DNA of 64,000 nucleotides, taken from contig OZ242267.1 of the NCBI GenBank assembly GCA_965207335.1, positions 1,736,001 through 1,800,000 on the forward strand, read 5' to 3'. A model generated the notes under the pieces. That model saw nothing but the letters and a program-made list of their open reading frames with translations. It made no database searches and was not told the origin of the DNA. Every line of letters starts with the position of its first letter. The stretch's first letter is position 1. Below are positions 16,964 through 24,909 of this stretch, piece by piece. Origin of the DNA: G965207335 sp965207335. Its GTDB lineage: Bacteria; Pseudomonadota; Gammaproteobacteria; PS1; Pseudothioglobaceae. The translations under genes were made by a program, and so were the position numbers.

Positions 16964-19291
16964 TTATTTACAAACTCTAGTCCAATAATTTTTATTGTCT
17001 TTTCTAGCTTCATTGATAATTATATCATCGCCTATACTTAGTGTTATTTGTCCGCTACATTGAGTATCATATAAGGGTATGTTTAAAGCATTATATCTAC
17101 TTAAAACCTTATCGCTAGGGTGTGAAAATCTATTACTATAACCAGATGAATTTATTGCTATAGTTGGGCTAACAGCTATTAAAAAATCATAAGTAGATGA
17201 GGTGTTACTACCATGATGCGGCACTAATAAAATATCAGCTTTTAATTTCTTACTTGCATTTTTTATGAGGTATTTTTCAGCATTTTTCTCAATATCAGCA
17301 GTAATTAAAATGCTGTATTTACCATTGCTTATTTTTAGCACACAAGAATTATTATTGGTTTTTTTATTTGTTAGCTTATACGATTTATTAGGGTGTAAAA
17401 TACTAAAATTAATATTATCATAAACCCAGTTTTGCCCTTTATCACAGGTTTTAATATTGTTTATATTAACTATTTTTTGAACTTGTTTAGGTGTAGAAGT
17501 AAAAATCTCGCCAATAGCTATTTGTTTATTAATATACTTTAATCCGCCAATATGATCATTATCGCTGTGAGAGACAATAACTGTATCTATTTTACGGATA
17601 TTCTTTTTAAACATATATGGCATAATAACACTATCGCCTATATTAAATCCACTAACAGAACTAAATCCAGTATCAAATAATAAATTATGGTTTTTAGTTT
17701 GAATGATAATTGCTAAACCCTGCCCAGAATCCATTACTTCTACGATAAATTTATTATCTTCAAATCCTAAACTTTTATTATAGCTAAATAGTGCTAATAA
17801 AGAAATAAATCCAAAACGCCTAAATTTTAAACCCTTAGGCAAAAATATAATAACAAAACAAATAATAATTAATAATAATTGCCAAATAGACTCTATGCCA
17901 TAATTATAGTAAAGCTTGTTATTAAAAATATTAATATTTTTTAAATACTCCAGTACTTCTATAATTATATATAAACTATAATCAGCTATGTAAAATAGCC
18001 AATTTGTTAATAAATTAAAATCTAATAATGCTGATATTGCACCTAACAAACTACTAGGTAAAGCAATAAAACTAACTATTGGTATAGCTATAGTATTTGC
18101 TATAAATGAGCTAAAACCAAATCCACTAAAAAACCACAGTAAAATTGGCAACATAGCAAAACTAATTAGTAATTGTATGGAAAGCATACGCGGTATTTTA
18201 GATAGGTTTTTATAGGCTTTAACACCATATAATATTAATGCCACAGCAATAAAAGACAACCAAAAACCAATACTAAGTGCCGATAAAGGCTCAATAATTA
18301 GCACTGCAAATAATGCATAGGCATATAAATCCCATATTGGGTAATGTTTTTTGCTAATAATACTTGCAAATACTGTTATTGCCATTACTGAAGCTCTTTG
18401 AGTAGATACTGAAAATCCAGCTAATAGGGCATAAGTAATAGCGGATATAATTCCAGCATAAGATGCAAATATTTGTGCTGGTATTCTAAGACAACACCTA
18501 GAACATAATTTGTAAAAAAACAAGGCTATAAAAAATACAAAACCACTAATAATTCCTATATGTAAACCAGACACCACAGTAAGATGACTAGTATTTGTTT
18601 GCCTAAATATTTCCCATTCTTCACTACTAATACCAGCTCTATCACCACTAATCAAAGCATATATAATATTGCCATTTTCTAATTTTGCCAAGTATGGATT
18701 TAAGGTGTTTTTTATTTTTTGTCGTGCTTGATTAATAATATTTTGATTACTTAATTTAATAAATTTATTTATTGCAGGATTTTTAATAATTACATAGCCA
18801 GTAGCATCAATATTATTAATAAATAATGATTTTTCATAGTCAAAGCCTATTTTATTTTTTAAACCATTATTATTTTTTAATTTAACTCTTAAACGCCAAG
18901 TTTCTCCTGCCTGAAGTTTTGGTTGATTTTTGCCATACCAAGATAATTTAATATTTGCTGTAAAAGGCTTGTATGTGGAAAGAGTAAAGCTAGTTTTATG
19001 GCCTTTACTTTTTACTAAATTAGTAATATTACCAACTACTGTGATATGCTTATTAAGGTAATTTAGGCCAATATTATTACTTAAAGTATTATGACTATGA
19101 ATACCCATATACAAAAAACCCAGCACAAATAATAACAGTGCAAAAAATAATTTTTTATAGAATTTAAACAATAATATTAGAGTAATAATCAATAAAATAC
19201 CAATCAGCAAGTCAAAATTACTAAAAGATATAGTACTTTTTTGACTAAACACTACAATACCAAATAAAAAATTTAAAGCGTAAAAAATCAT
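16964..19291 (-). CDS. comEC: ComEC/Rec2 DNA-uptake channel
   Basis: ComEC is the inner-membrane channel that carries transforming DNA into the cytoplasm. It has 775 residues, full length. The N-terminal part has membrane helices and an OB-like domain with KLQAGETWRLRVKLK. The competence core contains RQTNTSHLTVVSGLHIG (about residues 229-246), followed by many helices. The C-terminal metallo-beta-lactamase-like domain carries SHSDNDHIGG (about 577) and VPHHGSNTSS (about 690). It is complete and undamaged, which suggests natural competence is or recently was functional. No other com or pil gene is in the window. Confidence 0.95.
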   Translation of the reverse strand: MIFYALNFLFGIVVFSQKSTISFSNFDLLIGILLIITLILLFKFYKKLFFALLLFVLGFLYMGIHSHNTLSNNIGLNYLNKHITVVGNITNLVKSKGHKTSFTLSTYKPFTANIKLSWYGKNQPKLQAGETWRLRVKLKNNNGLKNKIGFDYEKSLFINNIDATGYVIIKNPAINKFIKLSNQNIINQARQKIKNTLNPYLAKLENGNIIYALISGDRAGISSEEWEIFRQTNTSHLTVVSGLHIGIISGFVFFIALFFYKLCSRCCLRIPAQIFASYAGIISAITYALLAGFSVSTQRASVMAITVFASIISKKHYPIWDLYAYALFAVLIIEPLSALSIGFWLSFIAVALILYGVKAYKNLSKIPRMLSIQLLISFAMLPILLWFFSGFGFSSFIANTIAIPIVSFIALPSSLLGAISALLDFNLLTNWLFYIADYSLYIIIEVLEYLKNINIFNNKLYYNYGIESIWQLLLIIICFVIIFLPKGLKFRRFGFISLLALFSYNKSLGFEDNKFIVEVMDSGQGLAIIIQTKNHNLLFDTGFSSVSGFNIGDSVIMPYMFKKNIRKIDTVIVSHSDNDHIGGLKYINKQIAIGEIFTSTPKQVQKIVNINNIKTCDKGQNWVYDNINFSILHPNKSYKLTNKKTNNNSCVLKISNGKYSILITADIEKNAEKYLIKNASKKLKADILLVPHHGSNTSSTYDFLIAVSPTIAINSSGYSNRFSHPSDKVLSRYNALNIPLYDTQCSGQITLSIGDDIIINEARKDNKNYWTRVCK

Positions 19292-19624
19292 TTATATAAT
19301 AATTTAGAATTAAGCATCATTGCATTAGGTAAAAATGCAAAGTAATTTATATGCGTTAGACCACTGCATTAGGGTGTTTATATGCATAACATTGTTTTTT
19401 AACTATGCTATTTTTGCATAAATAAGCATCTCTTATGTAGTAGTTTAACAAGTTTTTATTGGAGGTGGCTAGGTTATGATTTTACTATTGACTTAAATTT
19501 TACCTCAAAATACCAACCTAATTGCTTAATACAATAGTCTTAACAAGCTAAAGCTATTATTACTAGCAAAAAAATAATATTATAAGTATTTACCTAAAGT
19601 AAAATAGCGGTGTATGTTAATTTT
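19292..19624. other. Geneless region with degenerate repeats before tRNA-Arg
   Basis: No gene is seen. A segment near 19350-19450 (GTGTTTATATGCATAACATTGTTTTTTAACTATG) resembles 47672-47706. The block at about 19440-19550 (TTTAACAAGTTTTTATTGGAGG to ACAATAGTCTTAACAA) resembles 19703-19815 and 47727-47885. These look like old copies of a second small repeat family. Confidence 0.5.
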
Positions 19625-19701
19625 GCGCTCGTAGCTCAATTGGATAGAGTACTCGGCTACGAACCGAGCGGTTACAGGTTCAACTCCTGCCGAGCGCACC
19701 A
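19625..19701 (+). tRNA. tRNA-Arg (ACG)
   Basis: This is a 77-base cloverleaf. Acceptor GCGCTCG pairs with CGAGCGC, the anticodon is ACG in CTACGAA (read as inosine after TadA editing), the T-loop is TTCAACT, and CCA is encoded. The editing enzyme tadA is also in this window. Confidence 0.96.
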
Positions 19702-19825
19702 TTTTAGTAAGGTTTTTTTATATATAGGATAATGATTAAGTGATTATTTTACCATTAATTTAAATTTTGCCCCTAAACCCTATAACCTTATAACTTAATG
19801 TAATAATCTTATTAAATAAAAAAGT

Positions 19826-20395
19826 ATGAATATACCAAATGTTTTAACTTTGTCTAGGATATTTTTTATTCCTGTTTTAGTTTTTTTGTATTATATGCAA
19901 AATACTTATTATGAGTATTTTATTACTTTCAATAATTTATTAGTAATAGTATTTATTTTAGCTAGCATAACTGATTATTTAGACGGATATTTAGCACGCA
20001 AATTACAAGAAAATACTAAATTAGGTGCATTTCTTGACCCTGTTGCTGATAAATTACTAATGAGTACAGCACTAATAATATTAGTTGATGATTATCATAA
20101 CCTAACTATATTATTGCCAGCTATAATAATAATAATAAGAGAAATTAGCGTATCAGCATTAAGAGAATGGATGAGTAGAGTAGGTAAAAATAATAGCACT
20201 GTAGTGTCTTATGTTGGTAAAGTAAAAACATTTATCCAAATGATTGCCATTGTAATATTGTTATACAAACAGCTTATATTAGGCACAACAATATATTATC
20301 TAGGCATAATATTACTATATATAGCTATGTTTCTTACCATTTGGAGTGGTGTAGTATATTTAAAAAATGCGGTAAAGGATTTGACTATTAAATAA
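19826..20395 (+). CDS. pgsA: CDP-diacylglycerol-glycerol-3-phosphate 3-phosphatidyltransferase
   Basis: PgsA makes phosphatidylglycerol-phosphate, the first committed step to phosphatidylglycerol. It has 189 residues. The CDP-alcohol phosphotransferase signature DG-AR-G-D-D is complete in DGYLARKLQENTKLGAFLDP (about residues 53-72). About five membrane helices follow the family pattern. It precedes tRNA-Gly and tRNA-Cys, the same order as pgsA-glyW-cysT in E. coli. The CdsA enzyme that supplies its substrate is encoded at 39.2 kb. Confidence 0.96.
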   Translation: MNIPNVLTLSRIFFIPVLVFLYYMQNTYYEYFITFNNLLVIVFILASITDYLDGYLARKLQENTKLGAFLDPVADKLLMSTALIILVDDYHNLTILLPAIIIIIREISVSALREWMSRVGKNNSTVVSYVGKVKTFIQMIAIVILLYKQLILGTTIYYLGIILLYIAMFLTIWSGVVYLKNAVKDLTIK

Positions 20396-20421
20396 AAAAC
20401 TTTATAATACTAGCACTTATT

Positions 20422-20497
20422 GCGGGAGTAGCTCAGTTGGTAGAGCGTCACGTTGCCAACGTGAATGTCGCGAGTTCGAATCTCGTTTCCCGCTCCA
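20422..20497 (+). tRNA. tRNA-Gly (GCC)
   Basis: This is a 76-base cloverleaf. Acceptor GCGGGAG pairs with TTCCCGC, the anticodon is GCC in TTGCCAA, the T-loop is TTCGAAT, and CCA is encoded. It lies 26 bases after pgsA. Confidence 0.97.
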
Positions 20498-20530
20498 TAT
20501 TATACAAAAAATGATAATAACTCGTTTACT

Positions 20531-20604
20531 GGCTGAGTAGCAAAGCGGTTATGCAGGGGCCTGCAAAGCCTTATATACCGGTTCGACTCCGGTCTCAGCC
20601 TCCA
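20531..20604 (+). tRNA. tRNA-Cys (GCA)
   Basis: This is a 74-base cloverleaf. Acceptor GGCTGAG pairs with CTCAGCC, the anticodon is GCA in CTGCAAA, the discriminator is U before the encoded CCA, and the short D-arm is typical of tRNA-Cys. In E. coli a tRNA-Leu follows here; in this window the precursor-peptide cluster follows instead. Confidence 0.96.
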
Positions 20605-20657
20605 AAATACAAATAATTGCTTGATTTGTCAGCAGAGCCTAAACTACTAGCAGGGAT

Positions 20658-20990
20658 TAGCGACAATTACTAGCAAAGGTGTTAGTTACTGCGTCAAGCG
20701 AAGCCATACTACTTACTGTTGAGAGTATTATAGTTCCAAATGTTCCAAAATCATTAATAAGTTCCATTCCATCAGCAACATAAGTTTTACCAATATCCTT
20801 AGATAATAAACCTGAATCAGTAATGGCGATATAAGTAATATCTTTAGTGTTTTTAACAACTTTAATCTTAGGGTTACTACTATGACTTAAGAACTCAACA
20901 CTATAATCTAAATCTTTAATATATTTCTTAGGATTGTTAATAATTTTTTGTCTAAACTCTTTGTCGTATAGTTTTTTTTAGTAAATCCAT
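20658..20990 (-). pseudogene. Frameshifted copy of the precursor-peptide gene
   Basis: The ATG at 20988-20990 opens MDLLKK and then shifts frame at a run of eight A residues (plus-strand T run 20972-20979) where the intact neighbour has seven. In the shifted frame the text continues KLYDKEFRQKIINNPKKYIKDL, then VKNTKDITYIAITDSGLLS, down to FASNCR and a stop at 20658-20660. It matches the leader of the gene at 21159-21494 but has a divergent tail with less GT repetition. The homopolymer could be phase-variable, but decay is the simpler reading. Confidence 0.75.
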
Positions 20991-21062
20991 TTTTATATCA
21001 TTTAGTTAAACAAGCACTATAAACTAATTAAAGTATATTAATAATTACATTTATTAACAAAA

Positions 21063-21090
21063 TATACAATTTATCTAGTTATACTTATGC
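21063..21090 (-). promoter_or_regulatory. Shared upstream motif of the precursor genes, copy 1
   Basis: On the minus strand GCATAAGTATAACTAGATAAATTGTATA lies about 70 bases before the frameshifted precursor. Nearly identical words precede the genes at 21884 and 22388. It may be a promoter with an AT-rich -10, or an operator. Confidence 0.5.
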
Positions 21091-21158
21091 TAATTGCTCT
21101 TGATGCTTAGTTAACCTTTAATAAACAGTTAATATTATCAAGTACAGTTACAGAAGTT

Positions 21159-21494
21159 TTATTTAAAATTGCTATCGCTAACAGAGCCATAAGAGCCTAA
21201 ACTACCAAAAGAGCCAACAGTACTTCCTGTTGAAGGTAGAGTTCCTACTGTTCCTATTGTTCCTGCTGTTCCAACAGTACTAATATTATCAAGTCCAGCA
21301 GCAGAAATTTTATCTAAAACATCATCAGGCAATAAATCTGGGCTAATAACAGCAATATAAGTAATATATTTAGTGCTTTTAACAATCTTAATCTCAGGAC
21401 TATTACTATGACCCAAGTCTTTAATATATTTATTAGGGTTATTAATAAATTTTTGTCTAAACTCTTTGTCGTATAATTTTTTTAGTGAATCCAT
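21159..21494 (-). CDS. Putative RiPP precursor with NHLP-type leader and GT-rich core
   Basis: This 111-residue protein has the layout of a nitrile-hydratase-like leader peptide precursor. The leader (about residues 1-68) has KEFRQKFINNPNKYIKDLG, then PEIKIVKSTKYITYIAVISP, then LLPDDVLDKISAAG, where AAG resembles a leader-cleavage site. The tail (about 69-111) is made of STVGTAGTIGTVGT-type Ser/Thr/Gly repeats and has no Cys. If processed, modification would have to be on Ser/Thr. No modifying enzyme, protease or exporter is nearby. It could instead be a small repetitive surface or structural protein. It starts 21 bases after the next precursor and is probably co-transcribed with it. Confidence 0.6.
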   Translation of the reverse strand: MDSLKKLYDKEFRQKFINNPNKYIKDLGHSNSPEIKIVKSTKYITYIAVISPDLLPDDVLDKISAAGLDNISTVGTAGTIGTVGTLPSTGSTVGSFGSLGSYGSVSDSNFK

Positions 21495-21515
21495 TTTTTT
21501 CTCCTATTAATAAAT

Positions 21516-21884
21516 TTATCTAATTGTTCCAGCAGTGCTCACTGAGCTTCCTGAGCTTACTGAGCCTATCGTTGTGAAGGCACTACTAAGAGAACTAACA
21601 CTACCAGCAGTACCAACAGTACCAAGAGTAGATACATGGTTGGTTGCTAAGTTGCCTGCGGCTTGTATTGACGATATATCCATATCATCAGTAATATATG
21701 GCATTACAAAATAAAAAATATCTTTGGTATTTTCATGTGCTACCATATCAATAGAATCGCCTACTTTATCATCATAGTATTTATCAAAATAATCACTAGG
21801 ATTGGCTAATATTGCCTTTCTTTTTTTAGTATCAGTAGCTAATTCATATACAAAGTCATTGTATGTATCTTTATTACCATTCAT
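21516..21884 (-). CDS. Putative RiPP precursor, second copy
   Basis: This 122-residue protein has a leader of the same type: LATDTKKRKAILANPSDYFD, then HENTKDIFYFVMPYITDDMD, then ISSIQAAG. The tail VSTLGTVGTAGSVSSLSSAF and what follows is almost only Ser, Thr, Gly, Val and Ala, without Cys. The leader is close to that of the gene at 22014-22388 and more distant from 21159-21494, but the core resembles the latter. This suggests the domains have been shuffled or that the tails evolve separately. Confidence 0.6.
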   Translation of the reverse strand: MNGNKDTYNDFVYELATDTKKRKAILANPSDYFDKYYDDKVGDSIDMVAHENTKDIFYFVMPYITDDMDISSIQAAGNLATNHVSTLGTVGTAGSVSSLSSAFTTIGSVSSGSSVSTAGTIR

Positions 21885-21964
21885 TATTTACCTCTTAATT
21901 TTATAACTTAAAAATGTATTATAAAATAAAATAAAATAAAATCATATCTATATTTACTAATTTA

Positions 21965-21993
21965 ATATATAATTTATCTAGTGACACTTATGC
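21965..21993 (-). promoter_or_regulatory. Shared upstream motif of the precursor genes, copy 2
   Basis: On the minus strand GCATAAGTGTCACTAGATAA continues into ATTATATAT, 80-110 bases before the start at 21884. It matches the copies at 21063 and 22451 over about 28 bases, while the sequence between motif and gene is not conserved. Confidence 0.5.
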
Positions 21994-22013
21994 TAATTGT
22001 TCTTGATGCTTAA

Positions 22014-22388
22014 CTAATCTCTAACACCAACAGTAGAAGCTGAGCTTGCTGTGGATACTGTAGATAATGTTGAACCAATACAGCCAACACTACCACTACT
22101 ACCAAGACAGGCAACAGTACCAGCACTAGATATTTCCACACCAAACTTAACTACTGCTGCAGATATTGATGATATATCTACACCATCAGCAATATATGGC
22201 ATTACAAAATAAAAAATATCTTTGGTGTTACTGTGTACTGCTATATCAGTATCAACAAAGTCACCTACTTTATTATTATAGTATTGATTAATATAATCAT
22301 TAGGATTAGCTAATATTGCTTTTCTTTTTTTAGTATCAGTAGCTAATTCATATATAAAATCATCGTATATGTCTTTGTAATCATTCAT
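22014..22388 (-). CDS. Putative RiPP precursor, third copy, with two core Cys
   Basis: This 124-residue protein has a leader with DDFIYELATDTKKRKAILAN, then HSNTKDIFYFVMPYIADGVD and ISSISAAV. The AAG of the second copy is changed here, and SSAG occurs later. The tail contains CLGSSGSVGCIG and STLSTVSTASSASTVG; the two Cys residues are unique among the copies. The spacing of the leader motifs fits the NHLP/TOMM precursor families known from proteusin and thiazole/oxazole systems. The assignment is by pattern only. Confidence 0.6.
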   Translation of the reverse strand: MNDYKDIYDDFIYELATDTKKRKAILANPNDYINQYYNNKVGDFVDTDIAVHSNTKDIFYFVMPYIADGVDISSISAAVVKFGVEISSAGTVACLGSSGSVGCIGSTLSTVSTASSASTVGVRD

Positions 22389-22450
22389 ATTTTTAATTAA
22401 AACTATTGTAAATTAATTTAATGATATTGTGGTTATATTACTAATTTTGA

Positions 22451-22478
22451 TATATAGTTTATGTAGTTACACTTATGC
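22451..22478 (-). promoter_or_regulatory. Shared upstream motif of the precursor genes, copy 3
   Basis: On the minus strand GCATAAGTGTAACTACATAA continues into ACTATATA, about 65 bases before the start at 22388 and just after the hemF stop. It is the third member of the conserved upstream word. Confidence 0.5.
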
Positions 22479-22494
22479 CTAGTAACTATATAGG

Positions 22495-23397
22495 TTAATT
22501 GTTAAGCCAATTTTTAGCAGGCAGAAAATCACTGTAAAGCTTAGCTTCATCACTATTAGCAAGGATTTTTTTGTCATACTCCCAAGAAACATTAGGAGGT
22601 AATGACATTAAAATAGACTCAACTCTACCGTCTGTTTGTAAACCAAATAGTGTGCCTCTATCATATACTAAGTTAAACTCTACATATCGTCCTCTTCTAT
22701 ATCTTTGCCAATCAATATTATCTTGGGTATAGGCTTTGTCTTTGCGTAATTTTACAATAGGTAAATAAGCATTAATAAAGCTATCACCTATGCTTTTAGT
22801 AAAATTAAAACAATTATTAAAATTACCATTATTTAAATCATCAAAAAATAGCCCTCCTATGCCTCTTGCCTCTTTTCTATGAGCTAGATAAAAATACTCA
22901 TCACATTGTTTTTTGTATTTATGATATAAGTCATTGCCAAATTTATCACAGGCTGATTTTGCAGTTGTATGCCAATGGATGGCATCTTCTATAAAACCAT
23001 AATACGGCGTCAAGTCAAAACCACCACCAAACCACCAAATAGGTTTTTTATTATCATCATAAGCACAAAAAAACCTAATATTCATATGTGCTGTAGGCAC
23101 AAAAGGATTAATAGGATGTATGACCAGAGATACCCCTGTTGCTACAAAACTTCTGCCTATTAAATCAGGGCGGTTATCAGTGGCAGATGAGGGCATATTA
23201 TTACTTGTTATTTTTGAAAAATTTACCCCTGCTTTTTCAAATATATTGCCTTTTTCTAAAACATTAGTACTACCAAAACCAGAATTATCATCTTTTTGCC
23301 ATTTATCAATTAAAAATCTTTTGCCATCTACTAATTCTAAATTAGTGCAAATATTTTGTTGTAAATTTAATAAGTATTGTTGAACTTCTGCTAGCAT
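22495..23397 (-). CDS. hemF: Oxygen-dependent coproporphyrinogen III oxidase
   Basis: HemF converts coproporphyrinogen III to protoporphyrinogen IX with O2 in haem synthesis. It has 300 residues, as in E. coli. Conserved segments are visible: HPINPFVPTAHMNIRFF, WWFGGGFDLTPYYGF, HRKEARGIGGLFFDDL, and RRGRYVEFNLVYDRGTLFGL near the C-terminus. The ATG follows the tsaC stop directly, so the two are translationally coupled. Haem supply fits the cytochromes c encoded elsewhere in the window. Confidence 0.98.
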   Translation of the reverse strand: MLAEVQQYLLNLQQNICTNLELVDGKRFLIDKWQKDDNSGFGSTNVLEKGNIFEKAGVNFSKITSNNMPSSATDNRPDLIGRSFVATGVSLVIHPINPFVPTAHMNIRFFCAYDDNKKPIWWFGGGFDLTPYYGFIEDAIHWHTTAKSACDKFGNDLYHKYKKQCDEYFYLAHRKEARGIGGLFFDDLNNGNFNNCFNFTKSIGDSFINAYLPIVKLRKDKAYTQDNIDWQRYRRGRYVEFNLVYDRGTLFGLQTDGRVESILMSLPPNVSWEYDKKILANSDEAKLYSDFLPAKNWLNN

Positions 23398-23967
23398 TTA
23401 TCGGTATCTTTTATTGCTAAAAAAATCTTTAATAATTGAGGCTTTATTAGTGCCTTTAGTAGTGTTGTAATGCAATGCATAATCTATATTACTACCAAAA
23501 TATACTTTTAATTTTAACATATTTTTTGCACAAGACTTATTACTAATATTAGCACTTGTAGATACTAATGCCGAACTAGATTTTAGACATAAATACCTAA
23601 TAATATCATTGTTAGTAATTCTAATTGCTACGGTATTAAAATTACCTTTTAGATAATAAGGGGTTTTTTTGCTAGCTTTAAATAAGTATGTAGTTGGTAT
23701 TTTTTTTGGACTTGATATACTTATTAATTGTTGCTTGGTTAATTTATCGGCTATAAATGGCAGTATAAAACTAATATCACTGCTTAATAATATTAGTCCT
23801 TTTTTTGGACTTCGCCTTTTTATATGCAATAATTTTTCAATGGCTATAGGATCACTTGATAAGGCGATTAAACCATAAATTGTATCAGTAGGACTAGCAA
23901 TTACCCCAGAATTTTGCAGGTATTTAACAGCTATATTTAATTTTGTTCTTAAGTATTTATTAAACAC
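23398..23967 (-). CDS. tsaC: Threonylcarbamoyl-AMP synthase (TsaC/YrdC family)
   Basis: TsaC makes threonylcarbamoyl-AMP for the t6A37 modification of ANN-decoding tRNAs. It has 189 residues, the short YrdC/TsaC type without the Sua5 C-terminal domain. The N-terminal VIASPTDTIYGL and KRRSPKKGLILLSS match the family, and SSSALVSTSANISNKS is the conserved late motif. It sits directly before hemF. Confidence 0.93.
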   Translation of the reverse strand: MFNKYLRTKLNIAVKYLQNSGVIASPTDTIYGLIALSSDPIAIEKLLHIKRRSPKKGLILLSSDISFILPFIADKLTKQQLISISSPKKIPTTYLFKASKKTPYYLKGNFNTVAIRITNNDIIRYLCLKSSSALVSTSANISNKSCAKNMLKLKVYFGSNIDYALHYNTTKGTNKASIIKDFFSNKRYR

Positions 23968-24029
23968 TCAATTCCTTAATTATGACTACTACTATAATAA
24001 TTTTATGTTATTAGTATATGAATATTGCA

Positions 24030-24905
24030 TTATTTTTTTGCTCTAGGGTGGCACTTATCATAAGTTTTTGCTAATTCTAAAAAATCTAAGTGGGTATAAC
24101 ATTGAGTGCTTTTTATGCTTTTATGTCCTAAAAATTTTTGCACAGTGGATAAGTCATGGCTTGATTGTAAAAAGTGTGTAGCAGATGAATGCCTTAACAT
24201 ATGAGGATGGACATGCTGGTCAATACCACTATTTATAGCTTCATTTTGGACAATATATTGTACCATTCTAGCACTTAATCTATTATTTTTTTTATTAATA
24301 AATAAGGCTTTACTATCATAGTTATGTCTCATAGCTAAATATTTTATAATGTTATTAGTAGTGTCTTTACCAACTGGGGTATATCTTTGCACAGCACCCT
24401 TACCAAAAATTTTAATAAAGCCGTTATCAATATCAACATCTGCTATATTAATCGCTACTAATTCGCTAAGTCTAATACCAGTAGCATAGAAAACCTCAAT
24501 AATGGTTTTATTTCTAATTGTTAACAAATCATTGCTGTTAGTTTTTAGTAATTTAGTAATTTTGGTGTGTGATATTATATTAGGTAGTTTTTTATCTAAT
24601 TTTGGTGTAGTGATATTTTTAGCATAATTAAGCGTTATTAAATCTAGCGATAATAAATATTCAAAAAATACTCTAAGTGCTGATAAATGTCGTCTAATTG
24701 TTGTAATAGATATATTTTTGTTATGTTTTTGCATAACAAATAAATTAATTTTCTTGGCTGTTAAATATTGCCAATTAGTTATGTTATTATTATTACAAAA
24801 ATTAAGCCAATTGTATAAATCTCTTTGGTAAGATTTGCAAGTATTATCAGCATAATTTCCCTGTGCTAATAATTGACTAATAAATTTATCTGCTAGGTTT
24901 TTCAT
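24030..24905 (-). CDS. xerC: Tyrosine recombinase XerC
   Basis: XerC resolves chromosome dimers at dif with XerD and FtsK. The catalytic residues are visible: Arg in TGIRLSELVAINI, His-x-x-Arg in HPHMLRHSSATHF, and the late HKS and Tyr in STQCYTH. The start is placed at MKNLADKF (24903-24905); an upstream Met at 24944 adds 13 residues that only overlap the previous gene. The product is about 291 residues. It follows the DUF484 gene by four bases, a conserved pairing in gammaproteobacteria. Confidence 0.94.
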   Translation of the reverse strand: MKNLADKFISQLLAQGNYADNTCKSYQRDLYNWLNFCNNNNITNWQYLTAKKINLFVMQKHNKNISITTIRRHLSALRVFFEYLLSLDLITLNYAKNITTPKLDKKLPNIISHTKITKLLKTNSNDLLTIRNKTIIEVFYATGIRLSELVAINIADVDIDNGFIKIFGKGAVQRYTPVGKDTTNNIIKYLAMRHNYDSKALFINKKNNRLSARMVQYIVQNEAINSGIDQHVHPHMLRHSSATHFLQSSHDLSTVQKFLGHKSIKSTQCYTHLDFLELAKTYDKCHPRAKK

Positions 24906-24909
24906 TATT

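Noticed and set aside
20970..20990. Programmed frameshifting in the fourth precursor
   Set aside because: No slippery heptamer with a downstream structure was seen, and the paralogues need no shift. A single-base indel is enough.
21159..22388. Interpretation of the precursor genes as antifreeze or simple surface repeat proteins
   Set aside because: The tails alone would allow it, but the shared leader with an NP-x-x-Y word, a conserved central segment and a terminal AAG fits a precursor peptide better. It remains an open alternative.
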